Below are positions 11,389 through 23,255 of a stretch of 64,000 bases of DNA, piece by piece. Every line of letters starts with the position of its first letter. Position 1 is the first letter of the stretch. The notes below the pieces were generated by a model. The model did not search any database. It had not been told where the DNA came from and saw only the letters and a list, made by a program, of their open reading frames with translations. The position numbers and the translations under genes are program-made. Source of the DNA: Diplodia intermedia (lineage: Eukaryota > Ascomycota > Dothideomycetes > Botryosphaeriales > Botryosphaeriaceae); the NCBI GenBank assembly GCA_021495925.1, contig JAKEKT010000063.1, positions 1 to 64,000 on the forward strand, given 5' to 3'.

Positions 11389-12681
11389 ATGGTTAACCAC
11401 GCGCGCAAGGGCGGAGGCCACCGAGGCTCGCGCCGAGGCAGAGGCGGTTCTCGCGGTGCCTTCACTCCGCGGTCCTTTGTCAAAGCCCCCGCTGACGGTA
11501 TGTTGCCCTCCCCGCCACCACTCGCACCTAGCACTCACTCTCCCTCCAGCTCCGAGCGCCCACTCCTTCTCTCTCCAGGAAGAGGCCCGTAATACCGAGC
11601 ATCGACACCATCTATGGTCCTCCGAGGTCAAGCTTCGTCACAAAGGCATCAGTTTCGTGAGCGCAGGCAATCTCTCCGGTACATTGCCAGAAGAATCTCG
11701 TTCGGATGAGTCTCCGCTCAACGAGTCCACTCCCGATGCACCGACGCCCAATGATTCGCTTTCAAACCGTGATGAGCCCATTGCGGACGCCATTGCACAT
11801 TCTGAGAACGCCATGGCGCAGATGCACCTCGAGCCGACCGTCGAAGCTACGGCGTCGCTACCTGCGTCTGCCCTGTTCTTTGAGGACACTGCAGGTTCGA
11901 GCTCCCCTTTCATCAAACAATTACCGCCTCCGATCATACGAAATGCCTCTCCCACCCCCTCCGACTCGAGCGAGGAAGTGGTCCTGTTTCGCGGCCGGAA
12001 TAACGTGAGAACTGTGACGGACTCGGTTCAGCTTACGCAGACCAAAAGCGGGACTACTGTTCCAGCTGCAAGGACATCGCCAGCAGCTCCGTCCAAGTCG
12101 GCTGCGCAGGTCCAAGCTCGCAGTACATCTGCTCGCAGATCACCTTCACTCAACAGCCGCCACCGGTACAGCTCCGACCCGGACGACGAGGCTGTCGCAG
12201 ACTACATTGAAAATATACAAGCACAGGAATGCGATGATGCAGGCGAATTTGTCACCGGAAGCGTCTACGCAACCTCAAGCCTTACACAGCGGGCTTTGGG
12301 GCTAATGGACAATGATGAATGGGAGGCCACCGTCAACAAGAGCACTGCGCAGGAAACCGGTCTGGAAAACACTCATAAGACGGACTGGGACCCTTCCCAT
12401 CTTGAGGATTTCGACAACATCAGCACTTCGTCTGAGGTGTTTGGTAGTGTTGATCGCATACTTCGCAAACGGGCGCGGTCGAGTGGCCTGCAATATCTTG
12501 TGGTTTTCGACAATTCCAGTGAGGATGAGGCTCGCTGGATTTCCGTTTCTAGGTTGACACGAGAACACGACAAGAACCTCGTGGCCGCCTTCGAAGAAAC
12601 CACCGCAAATGTCGTGCTTGGAAACGAAGCTGATACCTCCGAGAGTTGGTCCGATGAGAGCGAAGACGACGACGAAGAGGA

Positions 12682-12712
<31 letters not shown>

Positions 12713-13756
12713 ATGGACCTTGAAGACGAAGAAGACCTTATCCAGAGGAAGAAAGAGCGTATGAGCGATGAAAAACTTGCACGCTTGCTCGCGAAGCAAG
12801 AAGAACTGGGAATCGGCTCAAACGATCTCCTTCTGTTTGACGGCAATGATGACGATGATCTCGAAATTGACGATCTCGGTGGTGAGAACCAGTACCGCGT
12901 GCCGCAGACCACCCGAGGAAGGAAGCAGAAATCGAAATCAAAGCGGGCCAGAGGTAGCTTCCCGTCAGCAACTCTGATGGCCGATGTACTTGAACAGGAC
13001 CCTTACAATGGCTTCGATATCATGGACTTCGAGAGGCCGAGCCTCAAGAAGAAGAAGAAAGGCAGGGCTGTCGACCTGCCTTTCGAGCTGTCAGACGACG
13101 ATCTCACGGCTCAGCTCGTCACCTCCTGGGAAAACGATCGCGATAAGAAACGTCTCAAGAAGCAGGAACGGGCGGAACTGCGCTCTCAAGGTCTGCTTGG
13201 AAAGAGGAATAAGTTCAAGGCCGACTTGAATATTAAGTACAACGAGGGAATGACATTCACTCAGATCAGAGAGGAGATCAAGGTGTTTTTGAGCTCGCCC
13301 AGCCAGAGCAGGCCTTTCCCTCCCATGGACAAACGCGACCGTGCCGCACTTCACCAGCTGGCTGCGGCTTTGGGCCTCACTTCTAGGTCTATTGGCTCTG
13401 GGACTTCACGTTTCACTACGCTTATCAAGACGTCGCGTACAAGGGACTTCGACGAGATGTCTTTTTCCAAGATCACTGCACGGTACCAGAATCGTTTCCT
13501 CCACCGAATGGATAAGCGCGGCGGAGGCAAGAAATCCGGCGGTGGAGGCGGTGGGGGGAGGTATGCCGCCGTATCCTATCAAGATGGTGACGTCGTCGGC
13601 GCATCTGCACCTGAAATCGGCTCAGAAAACAAGGGACGAGCCATGCTTGAAAAGATGGGCTGGAGTTCCGGTACAGCACTGGGTGCTATGAACAACAAGG
13701 GTATCCTTCAACCCGTGACACATGTTGTCAAGACCACGAAGACAGGTCTGGGCTAA
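11389..13756 (+). CDS. SQS1: R3H and G-patch protein, Sqs1-like pre-mRNA splicing factor
   Basis: In yeast Sqs1/Pfa1 binds the helicase Prp43 through its G-patch and stimulates it in splicing and ribosome assembly. Exons are 11389-11497 and 11550-13756, giving 771 aa. The start MVNHARKGGGHRGSRRGRGG is Arg/Gly-rich as in the family. The middle is low-complexity and acidic, with a run of aspartates at about residues 413-424 encoded by GAC repeats (12683-12712). The R3H domain (about 615-666) holds the MDKRDRAALHQLAAALGL segment. The G-patch is at the very C-terminus (about 725-770; GRAMLEKMGWSSG, then GILQPV). The reading frame stays open upstream to 11288, but the acceptor at 11549 joins an N-terminus of the expected kind, so I chose the spliced model. 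Confidence 0.9.
12683..12712 (+). repeat. GAC codon repeat encoding poly-Asp
   Basis: An almost perfect GAC array inside the SQS1-like gene encodes ten or more consecutive aspartates. It is a likely site of length variation between strains. Confidence 0.9.
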
Positions 13757-15077
13757 GACATCATGCCCTTATCCACACCATCGCATACCGTTTGCCTGGC
13801 ACGTCGAGTTCTTCTTGTTCCCCATGGTTGAATTTATCGTAAAATCAACCCTTTGTAATTTTAGAAAGTGCAGGTGGAGGTCAGTACAGATTCATGGACA
13901 AAGTGATCACGAAAGACGTGCTACGAAAATTTGGAGCGCAGCGAGTGTTTCCGAACAGTGGTTCTGTCTGGTTACTTGCATCGTTGGTCAACCTCCGCAT
14001 GGTGTTCATGAGCTGTACAGTGGTTGTTGTTGTTTGGTGGGTTGGGGGCAGCACTTAGACGCACAAATAATAGAAAATACTCGGTAAAATGACGACCGGT
14101 GCTCTGGCTACATTATCTGACCGGAGTTTATTGCACATGACGCTCGTTCACATTCTGGTATGACAGTGTTATACACTGAAACACGAATATATGAATATAT
14201 GCACCCTAGCACCACTATTATGTGAGGCATGTATTACCGAGAACAATGGACGGACAGTCAATTCCAGCGAGCGCATATGTAGAGGATTAATAGCGGTGGC
14301 AAGTACGGACTGGTGACAATGGCGCAGTGAGTGACCAACGCGGTTTGAAAATGATTAAAGGGAAAAAAGAACTGTAAACAGGCAGAACTTGCCAATGTTT
14401 CGTCATTTGCACAGTAGCAAAAGGAACGCCTTCGGTCTAAGTGCTTTGTGGAAGTTGACGTACCGTAAGTACAACTGATCCCGAGACATCAAATTAGGGA
14501 TGACTTCCGAGACACGGCACTCGACCTACATATGGCTGTTCCGAGTACAAAGCTGCAGTCATACTTACGCACATTGTGCCACGTAAATGTTGTTCTCATG
14601 CAACGTTACGCAAATAAGCATGCATACGACAGCACAGCCATGAGACCACAGCATGAATAGGAAGGCTTATTTCAACGAAACAGCATCATACACAGTACTT
14701 CGTCGCACAGCAAGTGATGGTCGTATGCTGGTAATCTTCTATAAGAACAAACATATAATCTGCTAGTCTGACACTGACTCTCCCTTCTCAGATACACTAA
14801 CACCCCCTTTACCAAAATACAGGACAAGAAAAAGAAGAGGGTATGTGAGCACGATGAACTGGACAGTAACCGATATCCACACGCGTGCCCCATGAGCCTT
14901 TTTTCAGGGTACCAAAATCAAACGAAAAGAGAAGGAGAAAACCCAACGCCGTGTGCAAATGCAGAACGCCCTCCCAGATGCAGCATGTAAAAACCTCCCT
15001 GTGCTCCAACTAACTTCCAAATATAAACTTCGAATATCGTTAGAAGTATGAATCCTTCCAAAAGCGAAGCCTTCCGT
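13757..15077. other. Long convergent intergenic region, no gene seen
   Basis: About 1.3 kb lies between the 3' ends of SQS1 and the MFS gene. No reading frame shows protein-like composition or splicing continuity. Base composition is less GC-rich than in the genes, as expected for 3' flanks. Confidence 0.55.
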
Positions 15078-17011
15078 TTACTGTCTGTCATTTTCCGGAG
15101 GTTCTTCGCCGGGCAGAAGGATCTCGTGACCAGTACCATTACGAACCCAGAAGCTGGAAACGCAGCCGATGCAACTGACGGCTGCCACAAGCCACCAGGC
15201 AACCCCAACAATGCCCTTTTCTAAGCCGACACCGTACCAATAACCGGCGGCAATAGGTCCCACCGTGCGGAAGGTCGAGCTAACGCTCTGGCCAATACCG
15301 TGGATTGTGGCCAGGACGCTCGGATGCGGGCTGGAGTTGTTGAGTAGGATAATGCTGGCGGGAAGAGCGAAAGTGCGCGCGGTCACCTGAAGGGTGAGGA
15401 TGAGGCTGATGCCGACCCACACCCAGAATCCTGTCGCGGGACTTGGCGCAGGTGTTGGCGACGGTAAGAGAGACAGATAGGGCGCCAAGAAATATGCCAA
15501 TGGGAAAAGGAAAAGCGAGTAGCGGAAGCAACGCATTAGGCCGAACCGCGTGTTCGCCCAGGGGTATATGGAAAGCTGCAGGAAAAGACCAACAATTCCA
15601 AGAACAGCTAGAGCAAAGCCAATGGCGGCAGGCTCAAAGGCAAGACCACCGCTAAAGATGAAAGGATTGGATCGCTTGATAAAGCGGGCCGTGATGTCAG
15701 ATGCAGGTCTGTCGGTGGAAAGGTATACGATCCAGAGACTGGAAAAAGCACTACAGAGCAGGTCAGTGGGATTGAAACATCAAGGAGGCTTTCAGAAGGA
15801 ACCGTACCCCATATGGAAGTCGAAAATCGCAATCGAGAGCAAGACCCATAATACGTTGGCGGTCCAGATGCGGCTGAACGGCAAGACTTGAGGGCGCTTC
15901 GACATTCTCGGCTTTTCGCCATGACGAACTGAAGAGAGCTCAACAGCGTCATCGTCCATGCCAGCCAATAGGCCGTCGGAGGCATTGTCGACGAGGCGGT
16001 ATTGATGGGCATTGGGCGAAGTGAAGCGGGAAATGAACCTTTTCACTATGTCCATGAAGCTGGGTAGCGGGACCTTGGAGTTACGGATGCTCGCTAGCGT
16101 CTCCGTGAGCAGGAAGTGCACGGCGACGGCCTCGAGAACAAGCAGAATGGCGCAGAGGAGGTTTGGCATGGCATAGGGGTATTTCTCCATCCATTGGATG
16201 CCGTCGACGCCGCCAAAGACAGACTCCGGGCCGAACAGCTTGGGGTATGCGGCAACAGGCTCTACGAGCAGACCGCTAAGGACTGCGGGGTTGTCGTTAG
16301 CAGGCGGGGAACATGTGGACGAGGATCTGGGGAAGGCAGCGTACTGGGACCGAGGATGTTGGCAACATTGAAGGCTAGCGGCAGCAGCAGGAAGGCGCGG
16401 GAGTGGAAGCGCTTGTCAACCGTCTCGGCAACCATGGTCCTTGCGGACCCGATGGTGCCGTTGATGGCGCCACCCAACATGCGCCAGAACGTGGCCTGCA
16501 GAAAGGTTTGCGAAAAGCCGACGCCCAGGCACGAAAAGGCGGTGCCGACGAGACCGATCAGCAGCACACGCTTGCGGCCGCACCACGGGGCGTCGGCGAC
16601 GCGGCCCCAGACGACGGCTGTGACAATCTGGGTTGCGGTGAAGCTACCCTGCAGCACGCCGGCCTGGTGCGAGATGGCCGAGTCGGGCAGGGCGGGGTCG
16701 AAGGACTTGAGCTGATGGACCATGTACGTCTGCAGCGAGGCCATCTGGAAGAAGTCGACGAAGCGCGAGATGGCTAGCACGGCGAGCTGGCCCTTGTGCG
16801 GCAGCGTGGCCCAGCTGGCGGGCGGCGGCTTGGAGTGCTCGATGGGCGTGTCCATGTCGGCGGGCTGGTCAAGTTCAAGACGGCCGAGGGAGATGGAGCG
16901 GGCATGCGGATGCACACCGGAACCATGGCGCTGATGAGCTTTGTGTTGGCGGAGGGCGGCGCCGGTGGACGAGTCAGCGGGCTCGGCCTGCGAAGTGGTT
17001 CTGCTGCGCAT
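15078..17011 (-). CDS. Major facilitator superfamily transporter (zinc-induced-facilitator-like)
   Basis: This is a multi-pass membrane transporter of the MFS, probably proton-coupled; the substrate cannot be read from the sequence. Exons are 17011-16345, 16282-15808 and 15750-15078, giving 604 aa. An N-terminal cytosolic stretch of about 75 residues is followed by the first half of the bundle, with the MFS loop signature WGRVADAPWCGRKRVLL between helices 2 and 3. A long central loop (about residues 330-390) separates the two halves. The second half starts at HMGAFSSLWIVYLS and ends before the acidic C-terminus LLPGEEPPENDRQ. The pattern RFVDFFQMASLQTYMVHQL resembles fungal MFS proteins grouped with the ZIFL/YCR023C branch. 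The start is the first ATG of the frame. It is the downstream-most gene of a three-gene minus-strand run with two sulfotransferase-family genes. Confidence 0.85.
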
Positions 17012-17736
17012 CGTCGGGGAGTGGAGGTGACGAAGGAGACATGGGCGCGGCACGAGGGTGATAGGACGTACGAATAGGCCGGCGGCCGGCGACGCAGCAG
17101 CGGTGGGGCGCCCCGTTAGCTCCGTCGCAGTTGCATACGTACTGTCGCACGCGCCCGCGCTTCAGGCCCTGTCTTGGCACCGCTTGGCGACACGGCTTGC
17201 AGCGCGCGCGCGACATTGCAGGGGCCGGCCGCTAGACAGCCCGTGCGGCCGCGCAATCAACCTCACGTTCATCCAAATCCGCCGCGCCGATCGCCTCCGC
17301 ATCCAGCCCGACGTTGCGACGCGCAACAAAAGCTTGGGAAGGCTTGTGTCGCCGCCTATCAATAGCAGCCGATGCGCCCTCGCTGCGACGTTTCCGGCAA
17401 CGGCTCCGTCGCGCGACCTGCGCCGCACTCGTGGCATCTGCTAGGCTGGGTACTCGTCGTCGTCGTCGTCGTTGCCGCTAGCCGCGAGCCGCACCCAGCC
17501 ACAGCCGCGCTGCAGCACCGTGGCCGTCAGCCACCAGTCGCCGCGACGCCATCTCAAACTGCCGTCTCCAACGCGCACCACACCACTGTCTCGCCGTTGC
17601 AGACGTCACCACATGCAGCCCGCGAGCCGAGCGCAGCCAAGTCGGATACCACGGCGTTGCAGTGCCCGGATTAGCATTACTGTTGTTTGCTCTGTTCTAT
17701 CTATGTACTGTACATCACACTGGACCCCTTGAAGTC
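17012..17736. other. Intergenic, probable promoter of the MFS gene
   Basis: These 725 GC-rich bases lie upstream of the MFS gene and downstream of the arylsulfotransferase-like gene. A short GTC/GTT repeat lies near 17455-17472. No gene is seen. Confidence 0.5.
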
Positions 17737-19781
17737 TCACAGCCCCGTCTCCGCATCCCCCACTCGCTTATACTGTCGCAGCAGCCGCTGCCGCACGCCG
17801 TCCGGGCTCAGCACCTCCTGCAAGCCTACTGCGCGCTGCTGCAGCGAACGCTGCCATCCGGACATGCCCCGCATCGCCCGGTGCTTGTAGAGACACAGTG
17901 CCAGCAGCGCTACCACAGCCACGCCAACCCCCAGCGGGCCTGCGATGCTGGCAAGACTCGCTCCCATCGACATCGGCTGCCTCATGTAGTAGTTCACGCT
18001 GTTGAGGCCCGTGTTCCAATTGGCTCCGCCGTTGGCCACGAACGGCGCGTGCGCTTCGATGACCTCACCCTCCGCGAGCGCCGGATGCTGCTGGCAGCTC
18101 CAATCGTCGCACGACGGCATGAGGCCCGCCGACGGCACAAACGTCTTGGTGACCGCCGAGCGCCTCAGCACATTGCCGTGCTCGTCCAGCGCCTCTGCAA
18201 ATGCATACGACTTGACCGTCTCGATGCGCAGCCTCGTCTCGAAGCCGCGCTTGGTTGCGTTGCCCACAAACTCCCACGGCCCACTCGCATCGTTGGCCGC
18301 GTAGAACTGCCATGACTTGACTTCGGTAGCGCCGTTCCACGACACGTAGAAGACCATGCCCGCAACGCTGGTCCCCGTGCGCGAGTACGTCCATAGCGCC
18401 GGGCTGTCCCGCGGCGTGCCCGACCATTCGAACTTGTACACGCGGTAGTTGACCACGCCCGACTCGGGCTGCGCGAGCTTGCCATACATGACGGCCTCGC
18501 CCGTTGGCAGATGCTCGGAGAAGAAGGGGTTGTTGCCCCATCCGATCATAACGTGGCCGTCCTTGAGGACCTGCATGTTGCCTTGCGATCCCGAAAGCAG
18601 CCCGCCTGCAGCCTCCGGCGCCAGCCATTCTTGTAGCATCGACGCTGTGCGGTCGACGTGGTTGATGGCGATGGACATGCCGCGCGACCAAGGGTTCGTC
18701 GTGTTGTAGTGGTTGCTAGCATTGTCGAAGAGGGAAAGAACAGTATGCGTCGAGTTCTCCTTCAGCCAGCGCGCGTGGTGTTGACTGGAGAAGTGCAGGT
18801 TGAGGTTGTGGAAGCTGGGGTTCGCGCCGTTCAGCTCCCAGATGACATGCCCATCCTCACCCGAGATCTTGTACACGGCGGCCATGTGCCGGGATGAGAT
18901 CAGATAGTCGCCATCGTCGTTCTTGTCGATGGAATTGATGTGGAAATAGTCCCAGGGCGAGTTCGGCGAGCGTCCGTCACCGCTGGTATCGGTGGTGCCG
19001 GGTAGGGTGTAGCTGAAGCTCGGTGACACGTGGTCTAGGGCGCGCCACTCGAACACCACGTCATTGGTCTCGATGTCGACTTCCTGAAAGACGCTGTCGA
19101 CGATCCAGCCCATGCCCCGCTCGATGCCAAAGTCCGCCAGGTCGTACTGCCGGGTCTGGTAGACGGTCATCAGCGCCGTTTTGCCGCCAGGAAGCACGCG
19201 GAACTCGTGCATGTCGGCCTGGGCGGTGGAGCCTCCGCTCTCGACCGTCTTGATGACGCGGTACTCGTTGTTCATGATCATGCCGTGACCACGGGCGAAG
19301 CCTTGGTACTGCTCGCCCTGGTAGAAGCAGAGATGATCCTCGCCCTGGTAGTCGCAGACGCGGGGCGCGTGGCCAACCATGGGGCCCATGAGACCAGCTC
19401 CGGACCACACAAGGTTCTGCGGTTGTCAGCGGATGGCAGGCGAGCTCGGGCAAGGCAGAGGACGCACGCCATAGTTATCGTAGATGTACGGGCCCGGGTC
19501 TACGTTGCGGTAGGGCGAAAGGAAAATGTAGCCCGGCGACACGAAGTCGGGCCATAGCACGTCGAATTGTATTATAGGGGCATGGATTTCGGGTCTCTGC
19601 AGCTGTGGTCAGCGGTGGCGGCGCTGGAGGTGGGCGTTGCGGAGCGCACCGAATGGAAGAAAAATGTAGGCGAGGTGTCGTTGTTCAGGTCGGCGCGTGC
19701 AGAAGCAATAAATGAGAGAAGGAGCAAGGCAACGGCAAGCAGAAACGAAGGCATGGAAGGAAAGGCTGGTGTCGGCGACAT
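17737..19781 (-). CDS. Arylsulfotransferase (ASST)-family protein, secreted and membrane-anchored
   Basis: The protein belongs to the fungal arylsulfotransferase-like family, six-bladed beta-propeller proteins related to bacterial enzymes that move sulfate between phenols. Activity of the fungal members is generally unproven. Exons are 19781-19650, 19596-19468 and 19416-17737, giving 646 aa. A signal peptide is evident at about residues 1-30 (FLLAVALLLLSFIASARA). The propeller region includes QGFARGHGMIMNNEYRVIK, WDYFHINSIDKNDDGDYLIS, GEDGHVIWELNG and QHHARWL, where His residues are the candidates for catalysis. Several N-glycosylation sequons (NST, NAT) fit a lumenal or extracellular location. 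One transmembrane helix lies near the C-terminus (about 575-596, SIAGPLGVGVAVVALLALCL), followed by a basic cytosolic tail of about 48 residues. It sits between an MFS gene and a second sulfotransferase-family gene on the same strand. Confidence 0.88.
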
Positions 19782-20546
19782 GGCAAAGATGCAGTTACGG
19801 AGCGAGGCGGCTGGTCATTGAAGAAACCACACCCCTCTGCGGCAGAACGAAAAGTAGACGCCGGCGCTGGGATGACGCGGATACGGCCAGACGAAATGCA
19901 GTGCCAGCGCCCTGAGCGCCTTACGCAGCCAAGCTGGAGAGGCGGGCCCACCGGCGTCTCCACGCAGAGACGCGCATCCCTGGTCGCCAGCGATCACCGC
20001 ACCGCGCCCCGAACGAGATTAGAGGCCTGCCCCCACCCGGCCCATCGCAATCGGAATCCCACCGCCAACACCCTCCGCACCAGGAGGTCGTGGAGACGCA
20101 CCACGGCCCACCCAAGCTCACGCGGCCTGCCACCGCAATTCTTGGCGCCGCGACGCTGCCCACGCCGCCCGCCCGCCTCGCCTGCCGGTCCGCGCTCGCC
20201 CACACGCCGCCCTCTCCGTTGCGTTATCGCACACTGCCGAGACGCAGGCCCCAGGGATGCTCCGTCACGTCGGATCAAGCGGCAAAAGATGTCCAGAGAT
20301 TAACTGCATTTGAACGCCCTGCTGCTGAGCAGGACGGGTGGATTGCCTACGGAAGCCCCGTCCGTGGCTGTTCTGAAAGCTGTGCATAATACTGCGCCGA
20401 GAAAAGAGCTGCCCGCCATGTCCCTGATGCCAACTCCGCGTCGCCCGTTTTGGAAAGATAACATATTAACAACGATAAGCCCAAACCCCCAAGTGTGCGT
20501 GAATCAAATCCGACAAAACCCCTGCCAAAAGCCCGCCACCACGCGC
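19782..20546. other. Intergenic, no gene seen
   Basis: This GC-rich promoter region of the arylsulfotransferase-like gene also holds the 3' flank of the next gene. Reading frames here have Arg/Pro/Ala-biased composition typical of non-coding GC-rich DNA. Confidence 0.55.
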
Positions 20547-21577
20547 CTACGAGCTGCCGAACAGCCGGTGGCCGAAGTAGCGGTGCAGCGTCATCGACGC
20601 CGCCAGCACTGTGGCTGCCGCGCCGCCTCCGACGACCAGCATGCGGAAGGCGACGTTGCACATCTGGGCCCTGTTGCGTGCCCGGCACCTGTCGACGAAG
20701 CCGTCCGTGTCATTGGTGTGCGGGAACTTCTTGTCCGGCACCGGCACCTCGAGGAACTCGCACAGCGGCTCCCAGCCCTGGCCCATGCGGTACTCGAGCA
20801 GGCGCTCCGGCGGCACGAGCTTGCGCACCTCTTCGTAGTGCTCGTGGTAGACCTGCTTGCCGTACTTCTTGAAGTCGCCCTTGAAGAAGCTGGTCCAGAA
20901 CTTGTACAGCATGGGCTGGTAGAGGCCGGAACCCCAGTCCCACTTGGCAACCATCTTCAACTCCGGGTCGTTGGCGCGCCAGTCGACCGTCTTGAGGCAG
21001 GAGCTGCATCGTCGATTAGCACCTGCTGCCGAGTCACGCTCCGTCAATTAACTTACCCGTGCCAAGAGTCAACGTCGCGGGTGGTTAGGATGATCTTGGC
21101 CTCGGGGTAGGCCTCAATCAGCTCCTTCGCGAAGGCAATTGCCGGCCAATCGCAGAGAGACTGTAGCGTTGTTAGCCGCCAGTCGCGCGGGTCTCCAGGG
21201 CGAAGGGTAGTACCTGGCAGTGACCCAGGAGCTGGTCCCACTGTTCGCGGCCAAAGTGGCCAACGCCATCGTACTTGTAGGCAAGGGCGTCCCTCCACAA
21301 AAGGGCATCAGGCGGGTTCTCAACGCTGACTGCCATCATGTGGTAGGTGTCGTTGAAGCCAAGGTCGCGCAGGGCATCACGAAGGGCTGCAGACACCAGT
21401 CAGACTCCGCCCCAAGGGAGATGGCTATTGCTACTCACAAGCAGTCCCAGTGCGGCCGAGGCCCAGGCACATAACCCGCATGGGCACGGTACGTTTGCAT
21501 TGGCGGCGGTCGATGTCGGTGTCGGCGGTGAAGATGTCGGTGATGGGCTTCGGGGTGTACTGGTCGGCGAACGTCAT
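20547..21577 (-). CDS. P-loop sulfotransferase-family protein (Sulfotransfer_4 type)
   Basis: This is a small P-loop protein of the family found in many copies in filamentous fungi and related to PAPS-dependent sulfotransferases. Exons are 21577-21439, 21386-21214, 21160-21057 and 21003-20547, giving 290 aa. The PAPS-loop-like motif CLGLGRTGTAS is at about residues 37-47. Other landmarks are LCDWPAIAFAKELIEAYPEAKIILTTRDVDSWHG and, near the end, FPHTNDTDGFV. A hydrophobic stretch close to the C-terminus (about 261-280, MLVVGGGAAATVLAASMTL) could anchor the protein to a membrane. The joined exons are in frame throughout. Substrate and activity are unknown; many family members were never tested. 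It is the first gene of the minus-strand run with the arylsulfotransferase-like and MFS genes. Confidence 0.85.
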
Positions 21578-23255
21578 GATGGCGGGAGCTATGGAGGACG
21601 AAAGAGCGACAAGATGTGAAACGATGGGGCTGGAAGAGAGAAGCGAAGGCTGATAGCAGACGTCTTCTTGAAGGAGCGGAAGTGCACAAAAACAACCAGG
21701 GCTGCGCAGGCCACCACTTCCCGCCGGCCATTCATATATATTAGAGCCATTGTGAGCTGGGCTGTGCGCACTTCTCAAACGTTTCATGACATCGGTGGCC
21801 AGGGACCCAGGGCAGGCTCCACCGGCGGACACATTTCGATCGCCGCGCGTCGAGAAGGCCGCTCCCTCCCAGGGCGCGGCGCCGGGATGTCGCAGTCGTA
21901 AGCCGTGAGGCGGCTTGCGCGCCCAGACGCGCCCCTGAGCGCTGGCAAGGGCAAGTATCGACGCCAGCATGACGGTCACGGCGCCGGGCGCGTGCAGCGG
22001 GCCGGCGGCTGCAACAACGCCGGTACGACTGGCACAGAGAGCGAGGCAGATGAAGAGCTTACGCGGGCCGCCGCAGGCGTGGCGGTCGTTGCACACTACA
22101 TACTAGGACAATGGTTGCGCAAGCCAGGGCGCGGCCTGCCCGATGCGGCGACGCGGGCGTGCTTCAGCGCATTTTACCGGCGGCCAGTGCAAGAGCGGAC
22201 GGGCAAATGGGCTGACCGGGGTGCATGGGCGAGGGAAGGCCTTGAAGCTGGCCGGAGGGTCCATGTTGGGCGCCTCCAGGAGACAGGCGGATGCCAAGGC
22301 TGCGTGAGGCAAAAACGCTCCCCGCCGGCGCGTCATTGGCCGGCAGATCACAAGCACCATCCCATCTCAGCGAAACATTCTGGACGCCGCCTGCTCCTCG
22401 CGCACCGTGGATGACGGCCTTGTTTCATCTTCAGGAGTCGCTTCTTCGCTCCTCCCCGCCGCGGCAATGATTGCACCCCAAAGGACAGCTGTCCCTCGCT
22501 CCTGCCCATCTCTGCACGTCGGCCTCGGTTCCGCGTCGCACCAGGCCGCCTTGGCGTTTGCTCCTGAGCCCGGAGCCCTGAGGAGGAGCACGGCGCGAAA
22601 CCGGAGCGCCGCGCCGACGTGTTTCCGCACACTGAGCTTCCACCCCAGAGTTGCACCGCCGCCCACCACGCCCCGTGCGCCGAGCGGTGCGATAACCTTC
22701 GCCGTGTGACGGCCCTTTCCCGCCGACACGAGCGCGACGATCATGCCGCTCTCTTGCCGGAACCTCTCTCCCCGCCGACCTTCGCTTGAGAGAAGGAGGC
22801 GCCCCTCGGCACCGCGCCTCCGGGGTCGAGGGCGTGCTGGGCGCCGGGCGATGGCAGCCGCCCCGGCTGCGGCGCGGGCCTGCTGAGACAAGCGCAACGG
22901 CGGGCTCGCCGCCCGGGCGGTCGAGGTGCGGTTGAGATGAGGTCAGCCCTACGATGCGCAAAGACGTTGTGGTCCAAAGCCACATTGCGGGGTGCGGCGC
23001 CCTGTTGCTTAGCACTTTAGATTCAGATGGCCTTTGTCCCGTTGCAGCAGTTCGATTTGCCAGACGAGCCCTTGCGTTACCTCGTTGGGGGACACAGCTT
23101 GATGTCGCCATATGTCGCCATGAGCTTGCCAAGCCTCCGCCGCGTTGCCGCGCCAACTATCGACAAGGCGTGCAAACACCACGAGCCCATCACCACGACG
23201 ACCACAACCAACACCACCGCCCATTTCTAGACCAACGTCCCGCAACCTGCCCATT
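21578..23255. other. Long divergent intergenic region, no gene seen
   Basis: About 1.7 kb of GC-rich sequence separates the start codons of the sulfotransferase-like and SprT/HMG genes. Frames of up to 240 codons exist on the minus strand but are Arg/Ala/Gly-rich and share no recognisable motif. Confidence 0.5.

Noticed and set aside
11288..11549. Upstream in-frame extension of the SQS1 frame without splicing
   Set aside because: The spliced start at 11389 gives the Arg/Gly-rich N-terminus typical of the family, and the splice sites and phase fit.
17662..18315. 217-codon frame antisense to the arylsulfotransferase-family gene
   Set aside because: Shadow of a well-supported coding exon on the opposite strand.
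15078..21577. Secondary-metabolite gene cluster
   Set aside because: No polyketide synthase, peptide synthetase, terpene cyclase or pathway regulator is present; flanks are housekeeping genes.
22431..23156. 241-codon minus-strand open frame between the sulfotransferase-like and SprT/HMG genes
   Set aside because: Arg/Gly/Ala-biased, overlaps other equally long frames, no family resemblance.
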